This document shows positions 1-12,283 of a stretch of 64,000 nucleotides of DNA, in pieces. The DNA lies in assembly GCA_002794735.1 (NCBI GenBank), contig NBAZ01000023.1, positions 183,338-247,337 of the forward strand, read 5' to 3'. A program made the translations under genes and the position numbers. This DNA is from Pyrrhoderma lamaoense (Eukaryota; Basidiomycota; Agaricomycetes; Hymenochaetales; Hymenochaetaceae). Under the pieces are notes generated by a model. That model saw only the letters and a list, made by a program, of their open reading frames with translations, was not told the DNA's origin and made no database searches. The number at the start of each line of letters is the position of its first letter. Within the stretch, counting starts at the first letter, position 1.

Positions 1-831
1 GTTCCTTCCCCCCCCCCCTTCTTTTTCACTTATTTTTCATTACTGTGGTCCATTCCTTCTTTCCCTTTTTCTCATTTGTTGGGAGCCGGAGAGGGAGAAG
101 TGGGGGGAGGATGCCGACCCTGAGTATCCCAAGACATTAGGACGTTGCACGTTTGGGAGAGAATATGTTTTTTGTAATGTGGTGAGGGAGACAAGAACGA
201 AGAAGAGTGCTTGATTCGGAAGTTGAAAAGTGTCCCTTGGTGAGACTTATGTAGAACCTGAACAAGAAGAGGAAGACGAGGGAGAGTCAGTCTCTTATCG
301 TTCTACTCGTTTTGATTTTTTTTATCTTTCGTAGGGAGATCCGTCTGCTATCTTCCCCTCATTTTGGCCTTTCTCTCTCCTTCTCTTGCTCCGTTGCCTC
401 CCCTTCCTCCTTCCGTGCCGTTTGCAGCTGGTTGATATATACCGCTTTCTCTCACCTCTGTTGCTGACCGTGGCCGGGGAGGATCCGGTGCTGACTTTGT
501 AGTTAATCCTAGCTGATAGCTACTACGAATACTAGTACTATTACTAGAGACTCGGAAAGAGAGAGAGAGAGAAGGAAGGGGATCCTCTCTGAAGAGATTG
601 ATTGATTCTAAAAGGTATGATATCAGTTTGAACGGGATACCGGGATTTCTATCTGAGCTGACTGGTTTTTTGTCCTTCTTCTTAATACTCTTTATCTCTC
701 TCTTTTCCTCCCCTTAATTCCTCCCTCTCTCCCGCCTCCCCCCTGCATCTCCTGTTTCCTTCTAGGATCACCCCGTCTTATCTACCTCTCACTTTTCTCT
801 ACTAGAAATCTTGTTACGAGAGATCGTATTT
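1..831 (+). promoter_or_regulatory. 5' flank / leader of the TLC-like gene
   Basis: This gene-free stretch is strongly pyrimidine-rich, with long CT tracts around 350-420 and 680-800, as is common in fungal promoters and leaders. It holds no convincing ORF. The first in-frame ATG of the downstream gene is at 832. I see no clear TATA box near it. Confidence 0.4.
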
Positions 832-2762
832 ATGACCTTAATAACTCGGATTATGCGAGGTCTCTCCTACCACTACCATCACCAGCCTTCGTTGTCAATG
901 TCCGCTGCCAGTCATCAAGGATATCAACAACAGCTCGAGCAGCAAGTAGAGGTAGGGCAGCAGCGAGGACGGATGATAACGTCCTTGGTGGAGAGGTATC
1001 CTGCTGTGCTTACGCCTGAATACCCGGCGTTGTTGGCTGCTTTGACACTTGGATTTGCGGCAGTGTATTATGTTATTGCTCCTTATTATTCTTCTGAACT
1101 CGAACGGGGTCAGTGCGAGTCGGATCCGGGGCGGGAGTGGGAGTCTCGGAGGTCAGTATTATACGTACATCAGGTCAATCTATACACCAGCCCCGACGCG
1201 GACACAGGCACAGACACAGACACAGATGCAGACACAGACACAGATGCAGATGAAGACGGCGGAAGAGAGCGGAAGACGAAAGCGTAAACAACGATCATGG
1301 ATCCTGACTGGGTGTGCGTCTGCTGTTATGACGGCTGCCAGTCTACCCTACGCTCGTGATTATCTGAGGGCTGGGCTTAGTGTGTATACTGTTAATGATA
1401 CCGTGATGAATGTGAGAGTTGGACCGGACTTGGTGTGTGTGGTCTTTCAGGCTTATTTGCTTGCGTGAGTGTTTTGCTTTGCTTGGGGTTCTTTTTTTTC
1501 TTCTTTGTTTCCGTGTGTGTGGTGTAGAGTGGGGGAAGTTTGATACTTTGAATTTTTGGTTCCTTGGGCTGTGGAGATAATAACTGATACTGACTTGCGA
1601 TATATTTTTTTTTCCTTTTTTATGTTGTGGTATATAGGGACTTGACGATGGGGACGATACACTATAGAGATCAGGTACAAATGCTGAGTGGGTGGATACA
1701 TCATAGTGTGTATGTGTTTGTCGTGGAGTATGCGATCAGACGTGGCTTTGCGCCTATTTTTGTTTTGTGTGCTGTTATGGAGGTAAGAGAAGCCTTACTT
1801 TCGAAGGAGAGTTTGTGATATACTGATTGATTTTATCTCTCCTCGTTCGTCCTATGATACTTTCTTCTTACTCGATGGACTACCACCTTATTTGGGCTTT
1901 TGATCCTTTGGATCTTCAATGCCTCTTCACTACTCCGGACCCCTGATTCTGATCCTTGATTGACTGTTGATAACCTTTACACTTCAATCGACGTGACCAC
2001 ACAGTTACCAACGCTCATCATGGCCCTCGGCGTCCTCGCTCCCTCCATGCGCTCAAACTTTTGGTTCGCACTGAGCTTCTTCCTCACGCGCATCGTCCTC
2101 CACATCACGCTCATCTACGAATACGCGCACGCCGGTGTGAGAGCGGACTTGCTCTCTGGGAGTTGGGCGCCTGTGGGGATCTTGGGTGCTGCGTTTGTAT
2201 TGTATGCCAGTTGGTTTTATAGGTGTATGAGGGGGAATGTGAGGAGGATTGGGAAGTATTATAGGCTTAGGGGGGTTTGTGAGAAGGAACGGATTGGGTT
2301 TGGGAGGGGGATGGGGATGGGTGGTGGAGCTGGTGGTGGAAGTGGTGGGGGTGGCTTGGAGGAGTGGGTTAGGTTCGCGCAGGCTTTGGGAAATGTGGTT
2401 TTTGGTGATGGAGTACGTGCTGTGGGAGTTGGTAGCCTTTGTGCTGTTGCCCTTCAGGCCTTGGAAGTGTTGGGGTGTTGGTTGGGCTTGAGATTGAGAC
2501 GACTAGGGAGAAGTGGAGTAGGTCGTATTTGAGACGAGTGGTTAGGGAGTACGTTGCTCCGTATTTGAAGAAGGGGCTCATGAATCAGTATGAAGGGACT
2601 GGGCTTGGAGGGATCGGTGGTGGAGGCGGTGGGGGTGGGGGTGATTTGGATGGTGGAGAGGGAGGTGTAGGGAATGTCAGTGAGGAAATTGAAGGTCCGG
2701 GATGGTCGTATGGGAATCCGCTACCAGACGATCCGGATATTGATATCGATATTGGTATATGA
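832..2762 (+). CDS. Multi-pass membrane protein, TLC-like
   Basis: Probably an ER or organelle membrane protein of the TLC (TRAM/LAG1/CLN8) type. Substrate and reaction are unknown. Likely exons are 832-1108, 1191-1464, 1638-1782 and 2005 onward, with good donors (gtcagt, gtgagt, gtaaga) and frame-consistent joins. Hydrophobic helices lie in exon 1 (LLAALTLGFAAVYYVIAPYY), around 1430, in the segment after DLTMGTIHY, and in exon 4 (FALSFFLTRIVLHITLIYEY). The HYRDQVQMLSGWIHH and MALGVLAP stretches match the spacing of TLC cores. A Gln/Thr-rich microsatellite (about 1205-1255) is coding. The 3' part, 2275-2762, changes frame and is Gly-rich, so its exons are unresolved; its last frame ends with Asp/Ile repeats. 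The family call rests on topology and short motifs, so it is tentative. Confidence 0.6.
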
Positions 2763-5012
2763 AGCATTTTTTTTGGACGCAGGAACTGGATTATTTTATT
2801 TTGGGAAGAAGTCGGATTGACCTAGGTTGCGTTGTCTTTTCTTTCTTCCTTCGATGTTATGTTCCCCCCCCCCCCGCTCTTTCTTCCTTTCAAATTATAG
2901 ATGTGATATGCCCCTTTTACTCTTGCTCTTTCTCCTTTTCTTTTCCGCTGCCTTATTTTTTGGTGTGTAGAAGAGGAAGGAAGTTTACAAACCATTTTTT
3001 TTTTCTTTTTTCTCTTTGAAGGTTTACTCTTTTTTCTTGTCTTCTCGTTTTTGTACAGAACTCAACAGTTTTGTACATGTATATGTACACTTTACACATT
3101 TTGGTTCGATTTCCTCTGTTACCTTTACCTTTACATTTTGTTTTCACCACCCCTGTTCTGTAATGTTTTTACGAAATTTTATGATGAATGTTATGATATC
3201 CTCCTCCTTACCCTTCATATCTCTCTCCTCCTTCGCCTTTTTTTTTCTTGTATGTCTGTTATGGAATATGTGGATTGTTAGATACTTGAGTTTGTATGTG
3301 ATTGTATAGTATTTGGTATTTGATACTTGTTATTTGATTGGTAGTGTGAGGAGAGAGTGGTGGGTAAAGTCGTTCTATCTCGACTTCGATGTATGTATGT
3401 ATATTTGAGGTTAGGAACCGTGTATCATTCGATGGTGTTATTTTTCTGATATGCTAGTACCTTGACTAAATTTGTTTAGTTTATTGTAGCTCTTACTGAG
3501 AACAAGGAATTGAAGGTATTTGGTTATGTCGGTCGAATGATTATAGTAGAGAGAGAAGATATTCCCGGGGAAGTTATTATTGTGTTGTTAATCGTCGTCC
3601 GAAGGAAGGAGTCAAAAGATAAACAGTCAAAAATACACTTTTTATTGATCTTGAGGCCCGTTCTTGTTCAATATTCGATTATTGATGACGCTATTGGTGT
3701 TTGATGAAAGAAAATGAGAAGGTCTTAGAGATATCTGAACGCTCCTGGGTTCCATCCCCCCCCCCCTCCCAAGCGGAGAAGAGTATATACATCCGTAAGA
3801 GGGTCCGAAAGATATAGACAGGGGTGGTATAGCCACTCTTGTCTTGGGTGTTTTCACAACTAGATGGAGATATTTAGAGAATCAGTCGTTTAGACTGACT
3901 TTTGACGAGATGCCTTTGTTTGCATGATCTTCGAACTCTACTATGGAGAGCTCAGATATTATATTGAGTCTGCTTGTAGCGCTAGTATGGGTGTCTCGTG
4001 AAGCTGTATAGTGGTGGAAGTAGCAATTTTGATAGGATATGGGGAGGATGAAAGATGATTGATAAAAAAAATCAGATTACTAGGAAGTTTGGATTATGTA
4101 ATCGAGCTTAGTAGTTTAGCGGGAGATGCTTATTTTCTTTTTTACTTTTATGGGCTTGGCTCGATAAATTCCTTAGAATCATAGAAAATAAATTCCTGTG
4201 TGAGAAGAAAGAAGATGATTTAAGGATGTGTTGATCATAAAGATTTTGAGTTTTCGAAAAAAGTGATTATTGTTATGAATACAAATTTTCAAAAGCGAGC
4301 TGTATTAGAAAGTTCCAAAGTACGTTACTTACATGGATGTGACTAGCTTATCTCGTTCATTTGACAGTAGATATTTTTATTGAGAGTTCTAGTTCTTGAA
4401 AGGAACGTAAAACACAAGTTTTTGTTCGTATAAGTAATTTATGTAAGGAGTTCGGTACTGTTAACTCTTGTTAGTTAATTTGCTTTCCTTGTGGTAACTT
4501 CCTAGGTGCGCATATATATAAAATAGGTAAGAATAGAGGGTAGATAAGCAGTTTTAAGGGAAACAGAATGGAAATGACGAAGAAAAAAGTAGAAAATAAA
4601 GGTCCTTCACTTGATTTTTAAGACTCTTCTGAAGGATACCCTTTTTTTGTCTCCTTGATCTATCTGAGGATTTTCTCTTCCCTTTTCTGTCACGTATTAT
4701 ATAGATAAACAACTCTAGAGCAAGATACAGTGGGAATTACCGAGTTTTGTATGCATTGCAATATAGAGTTTATTGACCTAGTGATCCCAGAATTGAAAGC
4801 AAGTTAAATGACCGATTAGACGCGTGACGTTCGACGGGTGTGACAACGCGTTTTAAGAGAGAGAATGATACTGTTTCGCCCGCGAGTTACAACAAGGATC
4901 CCTCATTCCCAACATTTTTCCTTTTGATCTCCGGAAAAATTAGCACTGTCAACAAGGATACGATAGAAGACATTAGAGCAACTTAGAATCTTCTGATTTC
5001 TCTCTCTCTGTA
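2763..5012. other. Gene-free intergenic region, 2.25 kb
   Basis: No convincing gene on either strand. Short open frames here are T-rich or pyrimidine-biased. There is a poly-C tract at about 2863-2875 and another at 3749-3758. The left part is probably the 3' UTR of the TLC-like gene. The right part is the UBA2 promoter and holds two exact ACGCGT boxes, listed separately. Confidence 0.5.
4820..4851 (+). promoter_or_regulatory. Two MluI cell-cycle boxes (ACGCGT) upstream of UBA2
   Basis: Exact ACGCGT hexamers lie at 4820-4825 and 4846-4851, about 165-190 bp before the UBA2 start. In fungi this motif binds MBF (Mbp1/Swi6) and drives G1/S genes. That it acts here is inference from the motif, its duplication and its position. 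Confidence 0.4.
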
Positions 5013-7865
5013 ATGGCGACGTCAGCTTCGAAACGACCTCCTACGACACGCTATACACATGCTAAGAAGATACTTGGTGAGGAGGTTTGTCAGAGGCTTG
5101 GTGAGGTGAAGGTTTTACTTGTTGGAGCTGGAGGGATTGGCTGCGAGCTCCGTATGTACTTACTTGGTCTTATGAAGACCCGTTCAGTTGATGGATGTCA
5201 TTTGTACTGACATATAACTTTTTGTTTTTTTGTTCTCTGAACATTGTTCGTGGTTTACGTTTGAATTTTAGTCAAGAATATCGTCTTAACTGGGTTTGGG
5301 GATATCACTCTACTGGACTTGGATACAATCGACTTGTCGAATCTGAATCGACAATTCCTATTTCGAAAGAAGGATATTAAGCAGTCTAAAGCTATGGTGA
5401 GTACATATACGGCCTTATCGACGCAGGGCTTGATTATTACAAATATAATAAATCACGAATAAAAGTAAACTAATTGTATTTTTGTTTGCTATGTTTTGGA
5501 ATTTTAGGTCGCAGCCAAAACGGCATCGGCGTTTAATCCTTCTGTTCGCATCAAACCAATACACGCGAATATAAAGGAATCAGAGTATGATGTTACTTGG
5601 TACAAGGGCTTTGATATTGTTTTAAATGCATTAGATAACCTTGGTATGTCCCGTTGGTTCTTTCTTTCTTACCAATCTTCTTTTTCTCTTATTTGAGAAT
5701 AGATGACGGGGAAAAGATGATTTTTGGACTACGTAATTGACATCAATTTCTTTTGAACAATTGAAATAGATGCGAGAAGACATGTTAATAAGATGTGTCT
5801 TGCTGCTGGGGTTCCACTAGTAGAGTCTGGTACTGCTGGGTACCTTGGACAGGTACAACCCATCGTGAAAGTAAGATATTTCATTCTTGTTATGTTATAT
5901 GATGATTCTTATCAGTGTCATGATAGGGTCGTACGGAGTGCTTTGATTGTTTACCCAAACCTGTGCCGAGAACGTTTCCTGTGTGTACGATCCGTAGTAC
6001 GCCAAGTCAGCCGATACATTGCATAGTATGGGCTAAGAGCTACTTAATTCCGTAAGAATGATACTTTGTTATTAAGGAAGCGCACAATATTGACACCCTC
6101 CTAATAGTCAAATATTTGGAGAAGATGAGAACGGAGCCGACGAGCTTGACGAAGCCGAAAAGGCAGGAGAAAATGGTAAGGTTTTTTTTTATGATTTTGA
6201 CTTTTGATATGTGATTGTTGATAAACCCCGTCTAAACCAATGGTGTCACAGCCCAGGAAATTGCTAATTTAAGGAAGGAAGCTCAAGCGTTCGCGACTGT
6301 ACGTAAGGCATTACGCTCTGATTTGCAGAATGGAAGTAGTCCTAGTGGATCTTTTGACCCAGCGCGTCAAGCTTTCGAAAAGGTTAGTAAATTCTTACTT
6401 AAGTGTACCTCTCTTTATAGGATTACTTATACTTTGAGTTTAGGTATTTAATGCGGATATAAAAAATCTCTTGAGCATGGAGGATATGTGGAAAAACAGG
6501 TCACCGCCAACTCCCCTTGACTTTGAGAAAATAGCAGATGGAAGTTTTGTTGCCCCTAAATGCGTTGCAACAGATAACGGTACAACGGACAAGAAAGCGG
6601 GTGTTTCTAACGGTGCTCCGCCACATAGTAAATCATCTGGATTGAAAGATCAGAAAGAACTTTCTTTACAGGAAAGTTTGATTCTTTTTGTCTCGAGGTT
6701 AGTTTTTTCTTAGTAGATTTTTTGAATGTTTTTGCTTGCTTGTACAGAAACTTATCCATATCTCTGCTAGTACTCATCGATTGGCTGCGCGTCTACGTGC
6801 AGGCGAGGAAACTATATCATTTGATAAAGATGATGATGATACCCTCGATTTCGTAACAGCTGCTTCGAATCTGCGTTCCGCAGCATATGGCATTCCTGGC
6901 AAGAGCCGTTGGGAGGTGAAGGGTGAGAATCTAACATAGCTTAGTGACAATTGAGGATCTGATGACGCTTCCGTGTCTTAGAAATGGCTGGTAATATCAT
7001 CCCTGCTATTGCAACAACTAATGCGATTATTGCTGGTATCATTGTTCTCCAAGCCCTCCACCTGATACGCGAGAACTTTGAATGTCTCAGGAATGTACAT
7101 CTTCAGCGCAAGGCTACAGTCCCTTTAAATGCTAGTGCCGTTGAAAAACCATCCCCGCAATGTGGTGTCTGTAGAGACGTATACGTTGAGCTTCCTTGTG
7201 ATCCTGAAAAGGTTACACTCTCCGAAGTGATCAAAGGAATACTTGGCCCTGGTGGGACAGATGGTGGGACAGGGCCTCGTGACGTTGGTGTCTATGAAGA
7301 CGCACGACTACTTGCCGATGCAGACTTTGATGATAATCTTGATCGTACTTTAGCAAGTCTTGGTGTGACTTTTGGAAAATTCCTTACTATCACTGATGAA
7401 GACGAGGAATTGGGAAATGTTGCTGTGGCCATCACACGGTTACCGTAAGTTGTTTTCTTTACATTGATTTTTTTGATTGAGTGTTGTGTGCATTACTAAA
7501 TACACTTTGCAAAATGACAGGCCAAGCCTCCCGACAAAGAAACCGCTTATATATTACCTTCTCCTCTCCCAATCCCTCCTAAGAAAGGGTATATGAAGAA
7601 AGTGACGTTCGCGACGTCTGCAGTAACGATTCCGAACACACCTCAAAAACGACCGCACGAAGTTGACCTTGCGGATACTGAGAGACCATCTAAACGACCT
7701 AAAACGAATAATCCGGATAACACGATCAAGAGCCCAAGCAAAAGGAAGAAGTTAGAGGAAGAAGGGTTATTGATCATCGAGGACTTTGCTGAGAAGATCG
7801 ATTTAGATGACAGTGATTTAGATGATGATGAGGGACCTGAGTTAATTGCTATCGATGATGACTGA
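5013..7865 (+). CDS. UBA2: SUMO-activating enzyme subunit 2 (E1 catalytic subunit)
   Basis: With AOS1 it adenylates SUMO and carries it as a thioester to UBC9 in the nucleus. Eleven exons: 5013-5151, 5272-5396, 5508-5643, 5770-5870, 5927-6051, 6108-6175, 6252-6382, 6444-6697, 6771-6922, 6982-7444 and 7521-7865. The first ten join in frame with GT-AG sites. Visible features are the nucleotide-binding loop [13 protein letters not shown], the [16 protein letters not shown] signature, the conserved cysteine region [15 protein letters not shown] with the catalytic Cys, a CxxC pair (CGVCRD), a ubiquitin-fold domain, and a C-terminal basic nuclear signal followed by an acidic end. The last join is phase-incompatible by one base: the donor at 7445 is phase 2, but the in-frame tail at 7521 needs phase 0. 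The tail matches the family, so a lost base near 7440 is likely. Confidence 0.93.
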
Positions 7866-8262
7866 TTGAAGAGGGGGCAAAAACACAATCGGTTCTGATA
7901 CTTATTCGTCGCTAAGATTGGAAGTTGTTATGTATAACGATATGGGGGGGGGATCTTCTTATTTTATCCACACATAAATCCTTATTTTATTGCTCCTATT
8001 TCTCATGCTTTGATGTTTTGCTATTCTGCCTATCCAAAAATACGATGTATTCTGTAGTTGTTGTGATTATTAAGGCATTTATTACAAGCTTACTGACGAT
8101 TGTGACTATACTAGAAATGATGAGTAGTCAGTCAATACAATGGACCCATGGAAGTAAACGTATGTGATTATACATAGACATGCGTATGAAGTGGATGAAG
8201 TTGTGACTGAAGCTTCATATAGTAGAACAAATTAAAAACAATCAGATATATATGGAATAAAG
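7866..8262. other. Convergent 3' intergenic region, UBA2 / UTP7
   Basis: About 400 nt between two converging stop codons. AT-rich, with no open frame that looks coding. It presumably holds both 3' UTRs and poly(A) signals; aataaa occurs at 8256-8261, just past the UTP7 stop on the + strand text. Confidence 0.45.
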
Positions 8263-10479
8263 CTACTTTTTGTCCCTCCTGAATCTATCTAAAACACTTG
8301 GTTTTCGTCCAGCATCTGGATCTATCCCTTGTGAGATCGCCTTCTCTCGTTGCCTTTCCGATCGTTGTTTTTCTAATTTTGCTCGGATGGCGACCTATAT
8401 CGAAATAAAGTTTGTTAGTGATATGAACATTAAGAAATAACGTATTTGTATAATAGATAGAACATACAGTTTGAGGATCAATGACATTTCTCCGGTGCTT
8501 TCGGAGATACCTTCAAGTTTTTGTGGTCAGTATCTTGTTGAAACCCGCTTTTTAAAAGAAGTAACTCACCTTTTCATACTTTTATTCTTCCCTCTCATCT
8601 TCTTCTTTATTTTTTCCTTTAATTCTTTCTTCCCTAACTCTGTTCCTTTTGCGGTCCCACTTTCTTATCCTCTCCTTCTGAGTCTCCGCCTTCGTCTCCC
8701 ATCTCCTCATCCGATCCAGGTTCCTCTGTCACATCATACTTTCCAGCAACTTTAAGTCGATCTAATCGGGCCATTCGAGCGTATGGAACTTCAGGAACCT
8801 TACCCTCGCCACCTGGAAGTGTGACTTTTGGTGGAGGAACCAAGGATCCAGGAGCGGGTCCATTGACAGTGATGAGTTCGGGAGAGATCTGTCATAAGAA
8901 GGTCGGGTTATTAGTGATCCGGGACAGAAAATGGAAGATTTAACAGAGGGGATGGAGGAAGAAAGACTCGTACCTTATCAAGCAGGCCGCGAACCTCACG
9001 CTCACGCCGTCTTCGACTATTCTCATACGGGTCGGCCTCACTCGAGTCGAAGTGCGGTTCTCCACTACCCGGTATAAGAATACTTGATAACCCCTTTGAG
9101 TGTCCAATTGTAAGCATATCCGTAAAAGGACAGAATCTCAGAGATGTCAGTGGCCGAAAGGGATCGGATGGGTTAAGTAAAGAGGTGGTGGAGATTTAGT
9201 ATTCGAAGGCAAAGGTGTGTGAACGTGTGGTGAATTGTATGTATTCACCGTCCCTCCACTCGCAACAGCTAGCGTCCCCTTCGCACTCCATTCAACTTCA
9301 CCTCCACCTCCTCGAGTTGTCCATTGCCTCACAATATTCCACGATCTAATATCCCATACTTTGACTTCTCCGTCTACGCCAGCAGTAGCCATATATTTTC
9401 CACCCTCGCTTGGATCAATTGAAATTCCAGTGACTCCTCCGCGATGGGCTTGTAGAGTTACAGCCGCATGACCCTGATTCGGGGTCCACAATGTGACTCT
9501 CCCATTTGAATGGCCCACATGAACTACAGCGGTGTGATGATTTTGCGCGAAAGCAGTTGCTGATCCATTTCCGGTGCGATAGGCTGCAACAAGTTGCCCA
9601 GTAGATGTATCCTGGTACTTGAGGTGACCTGAATGTCCTACGGAAGCCAAAAGCCAATGGAAGGGAAGGAACTCTAGTCTTTCAGGTTCAACATGGTTTG
9701 AGAGTTTGTGTATTTCAACTCCATTTTGGTCGTAGATGTAGACGTATTTCTTCTGTGCTACTGCAAAGAATGATTGGTCGTGTAGATATCTAGGCGCAGT
9801 TGATGAGAGTTAGAGACGTAGACATTAATAAAGAAAAAACAACCACTTACGTTATGTCTCGACAAGTTTCACCTAGTTGCAGTTCAGCATGCATTGTCCC
9901 TGTTTGCCAGTCAAAGGAGGCAACATGTCCGACTTTCCCCACGATTGCTAGATGACGTCCATTACGGGTATACCTTGCTCTATAAGGGCCTCCATCAAGT
10001 TTGTACTCTTTCTGTTGCCTCGCAGCCTCTAGTCCCACTACCTTTCCAATGTCTGCTTGCCCCAAGCGCCATGTACGTTCCATTTCCCCTTCTAACTCAA
10101 TACGACCCGCATCTGCTCCGGTAGCCTCAGTTAATAATTCTGCATCTTCTCTCAAGGCTTTCACACGAGCTGTATGCTCTGCTCTTCTATCGAGTTCTAG
10201 TCTTAGACTCTTGTTCTTTATGTGCCCGTGAGTTTTGGTACCTTTTGGTGCAGGTTCGGTAGGCCGGAGTGAACGGGGTAAGGAAGTTGAGGATTTAATA
10301 GAGGTAAGAGTTTTTGATACTGGTGTTGTTGCATTTGAGCTTGAAGAAGATGCATGGTTCTTATAGTTGGAGTGTGTTTTATTATTTTTGCTAGAACTTG
10401 ATGATCTTGAGAACGTTTTCTTCTTGTGTTGTTTCTGAATAGGGCCTATAGCATCTGCTCGGGCAATGAGTGCTTCCAT
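8263..10479 (-). CDS. UTP7: U3 snoRNP / SSU processome WD-repeat protein UTP7 (WDR46)
   Basis: A nucleolar WD40 protein needed for 18S pre-rRNA processing. Exons on the minus strand: 10479-9851, 9789 to about 8974, 8888-8570, 8510-8468 and 8394-8263. Exon 1 has a basic, Ser-rich N-terminus and then the family stretch GGPYRARYTRNGRHLAIVGK. Exon 2 carries WD repeats with GHSGHLKYQDTSTGQLVA. The BING4 C-terminal domain shows IPGSGEPHFDSSEADPYE and RREREVRGLLDK. The end has the conserved RYLRKHRRNVIDPQT and VAIRAKLEKQRSERQ. Two one-base frame losses interrupt it, at about 9154-9162 (before RPLTSLRFCPF) and about 8630-8638 (before the KKKMRGKN stretch). Neither fits an intron, and both look like lost bases. 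The start is the first ATG of the 5' exon; a 5'-UTR intron with a gtgagt donor may lie just upstream. Confidence 0.9.
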
Positions 10480-11055
10480 GAACACACTATATTCGAATGT
10501 TAGCTATTATAAACGATACAGAACAAATACGTAGATGACTCACCCTTTTCAAAGGGCAAATAACAGTATTGCTTGTCTATTAAAATTTAACCTGGTGATT
10601 TGACTGATCACAACAAAGGTCTGAGCAACTTCTGTACCTCTCAACGGAAACTTTGTCTAGCGCTACTCAAAATTCTTGAAAGCGACGATCCGAATTATGA
10701 CGATCTGCACTACTATATTCGGAAGGCTGCACAATGAATCTAGTTATAAAAAATGAATACCTAAATCCCATACTAAGTTAGCCACAGCATCGTCGGAAAA
10801 AAGTCAACGGAGACACACAAATATGCGATGTATACGCTTTATCAAATGACCTCCATCCGTGCGGTCCTAGTGCGGTTGCCGTATGAACAACTCAGCATGG
10901 GTTCATTATTTTCCGTTTGACATGTATCATCAAGATACATACTCTTAGGGAGAAACTGCTTGATAATCACCATAATTATGCATATGAGATGGGGGAAAAA
11001 CTTTATAATAATTCGACTCAGATCTCTCTATACACCCCCCTAAGAACAACTCACT
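10480..11055. promoter_or_regulatory. Divergent promoter region, UTP7 / BNA1
   Basis: 576 bp between two divergent start codons. It holds no coding signal. A likely intron in the UTP7 leader (minus-strand donor gtgagt near 10540, acceptor near 10490) uses part of it. I see no TATA box I would defend. Confidence 0.4.
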
Positions 11056-11792
11056 ATGTCTCTCCCAGCTCCTCTTAAATTCCAGAAATGGCTCGACGAA
11101 AATACAGAAAAACTTCAGCCTCCAGTGAATAACTATTGTGTTTATTCCGGTAAAGACTTCGTGGTCATGGCCGTCGGTGGGCCGAACGAGCGGAATGATT
11201 ATCACGTCAATGAGACAGAGGTGCATATACTCACCACTTCAACATTGATATACACAAATTTAGATAACAAATTTCAATGAAGGAATGGTTTTATCAACAC
11301 AAAGGAGCAATGCTACTTCGTGTAGTCGAAGGAGATACTTTCAAAGATATCCACATTGGCGAGGGTGAGATGTTCCTCCTCCCAGGTATACACTCCTTCC
11401 CTCCCCAATTTGACATGATTATATGCGCGCTAAGATAACATCAGGAAACATTCCACACAACCCGGTCCGATTTGCAAACACGGTGGGATTGGTGATTGAA
11501 CGTGTCCGTCCTGCAGAGTCCATAGGTGCGTTTTATTGAGCAATTTCCCTCTCTCTTTTCCCCTCTCTCGCTATTGCCTTCGCCCTCGCTAATCAATACC
11601 TTGCCTGTGCATGTAGATCGTCTACGCTGGTACTGCCGTTCTGGTGCACATGACAAACCTACAATCATCCGCGAAGACGCTTTCCACGCGACAGATCTCG
11701 GTACTCAACTCAAGCCACTCATTAGAGCGTGGCAAAGTGATGAGAGTCTCAGGAAATGTGCTGCTTGTGGGGCGGTTGCAGAACCGATGTAA
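11056..11792 (+). CDS. BNA1: 3-hydroxyanthranilate 3,4-dioxygenase
   Basis: This cytosolic Fe(II) dioxygenase opens the ring of 3-hydroxyanthranilate in the kynurenine route to quinolinate and NAD. Exons are 11056-11220, 11283-11385, 11445-11525 and 11617-11792, all joining in frame. The protein opens with [14 protein letters not shown], typical of the family. The cupin Fe ligands are visible: His in DYHVNETE, the Glu near the first exon junction (EWFYQ), and His in [13 protein letters not shown]. The C-terminal KCAACG pair is a CxxC that may bind the second metal of microbial forms. The length of about 174 residues is normal. It diverges from UTP7 and converges on DNA2. No damage seen. Confidence 0.95.
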
Positions 11793-12283
11793 TCATTAAG
11801 AACGTATCCACCACAACAGACACTTACACATAATGATATCTTTATGATATTGAGCCAGTCTGGGACGTGCTTCTTTTGCTTGTCAACTTGAACGCTCTTA
11901 GACGAATATTGTTTACTTTTTGTTGAAGATTAATAGTAATGTTGTAAATCACGCGAAATTGAAAGCCCTCCCCGTCAAAATAAAATGAAATTCTGTATTA
12001 CACTCAAGATATGTTAGGTTACAAATTTAAATTCGAAGAACTATCTCGTCAAGTCATTTACGTGTCTCAGCTAGGCTCACTATTTCACTATCATAAGATC
12101 CAAGAGTTTATTGGAAATGAGTCACATCTGATTTGCGCGCGCTTCTATGTTTACTATGGCATGAAAATAATTACATATCTTATGGTACAAAAATTCTATG
12201 GCACTCAAGAGCAAAAATATCTTATTAGAACTATAAAAAGCTTCCGTAAAATCGATGAATGGTGTCACAATATATGGTTAACC
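11793..12283. other. Convergent 3' intergenic region, BNA1 / DNA2
   Basis: About 490 nt between the BNA1 stop and the likely DNA2 stop on the other strand. AT-rich. A 105-codon frame on the + strand (12011-12328) runs antisense into the DNA2 tail and has no recognisable feature, so I treat it as chance. Confidence 0.4.

Noticed and set aside
1200..1256. Short-period repeat that might be a CRISPR or minisatellite array
   Set aside because: Simple cagacacagatg microsatellite in coding sequence; no spacers.
2759..3309. Several T-rich hydrophobic frames downstream of the TLC-like gene
   Set aside because: Phe/Ser/Leu composition follows from pyrimidine-rich UTR sequence; no conserved motif.
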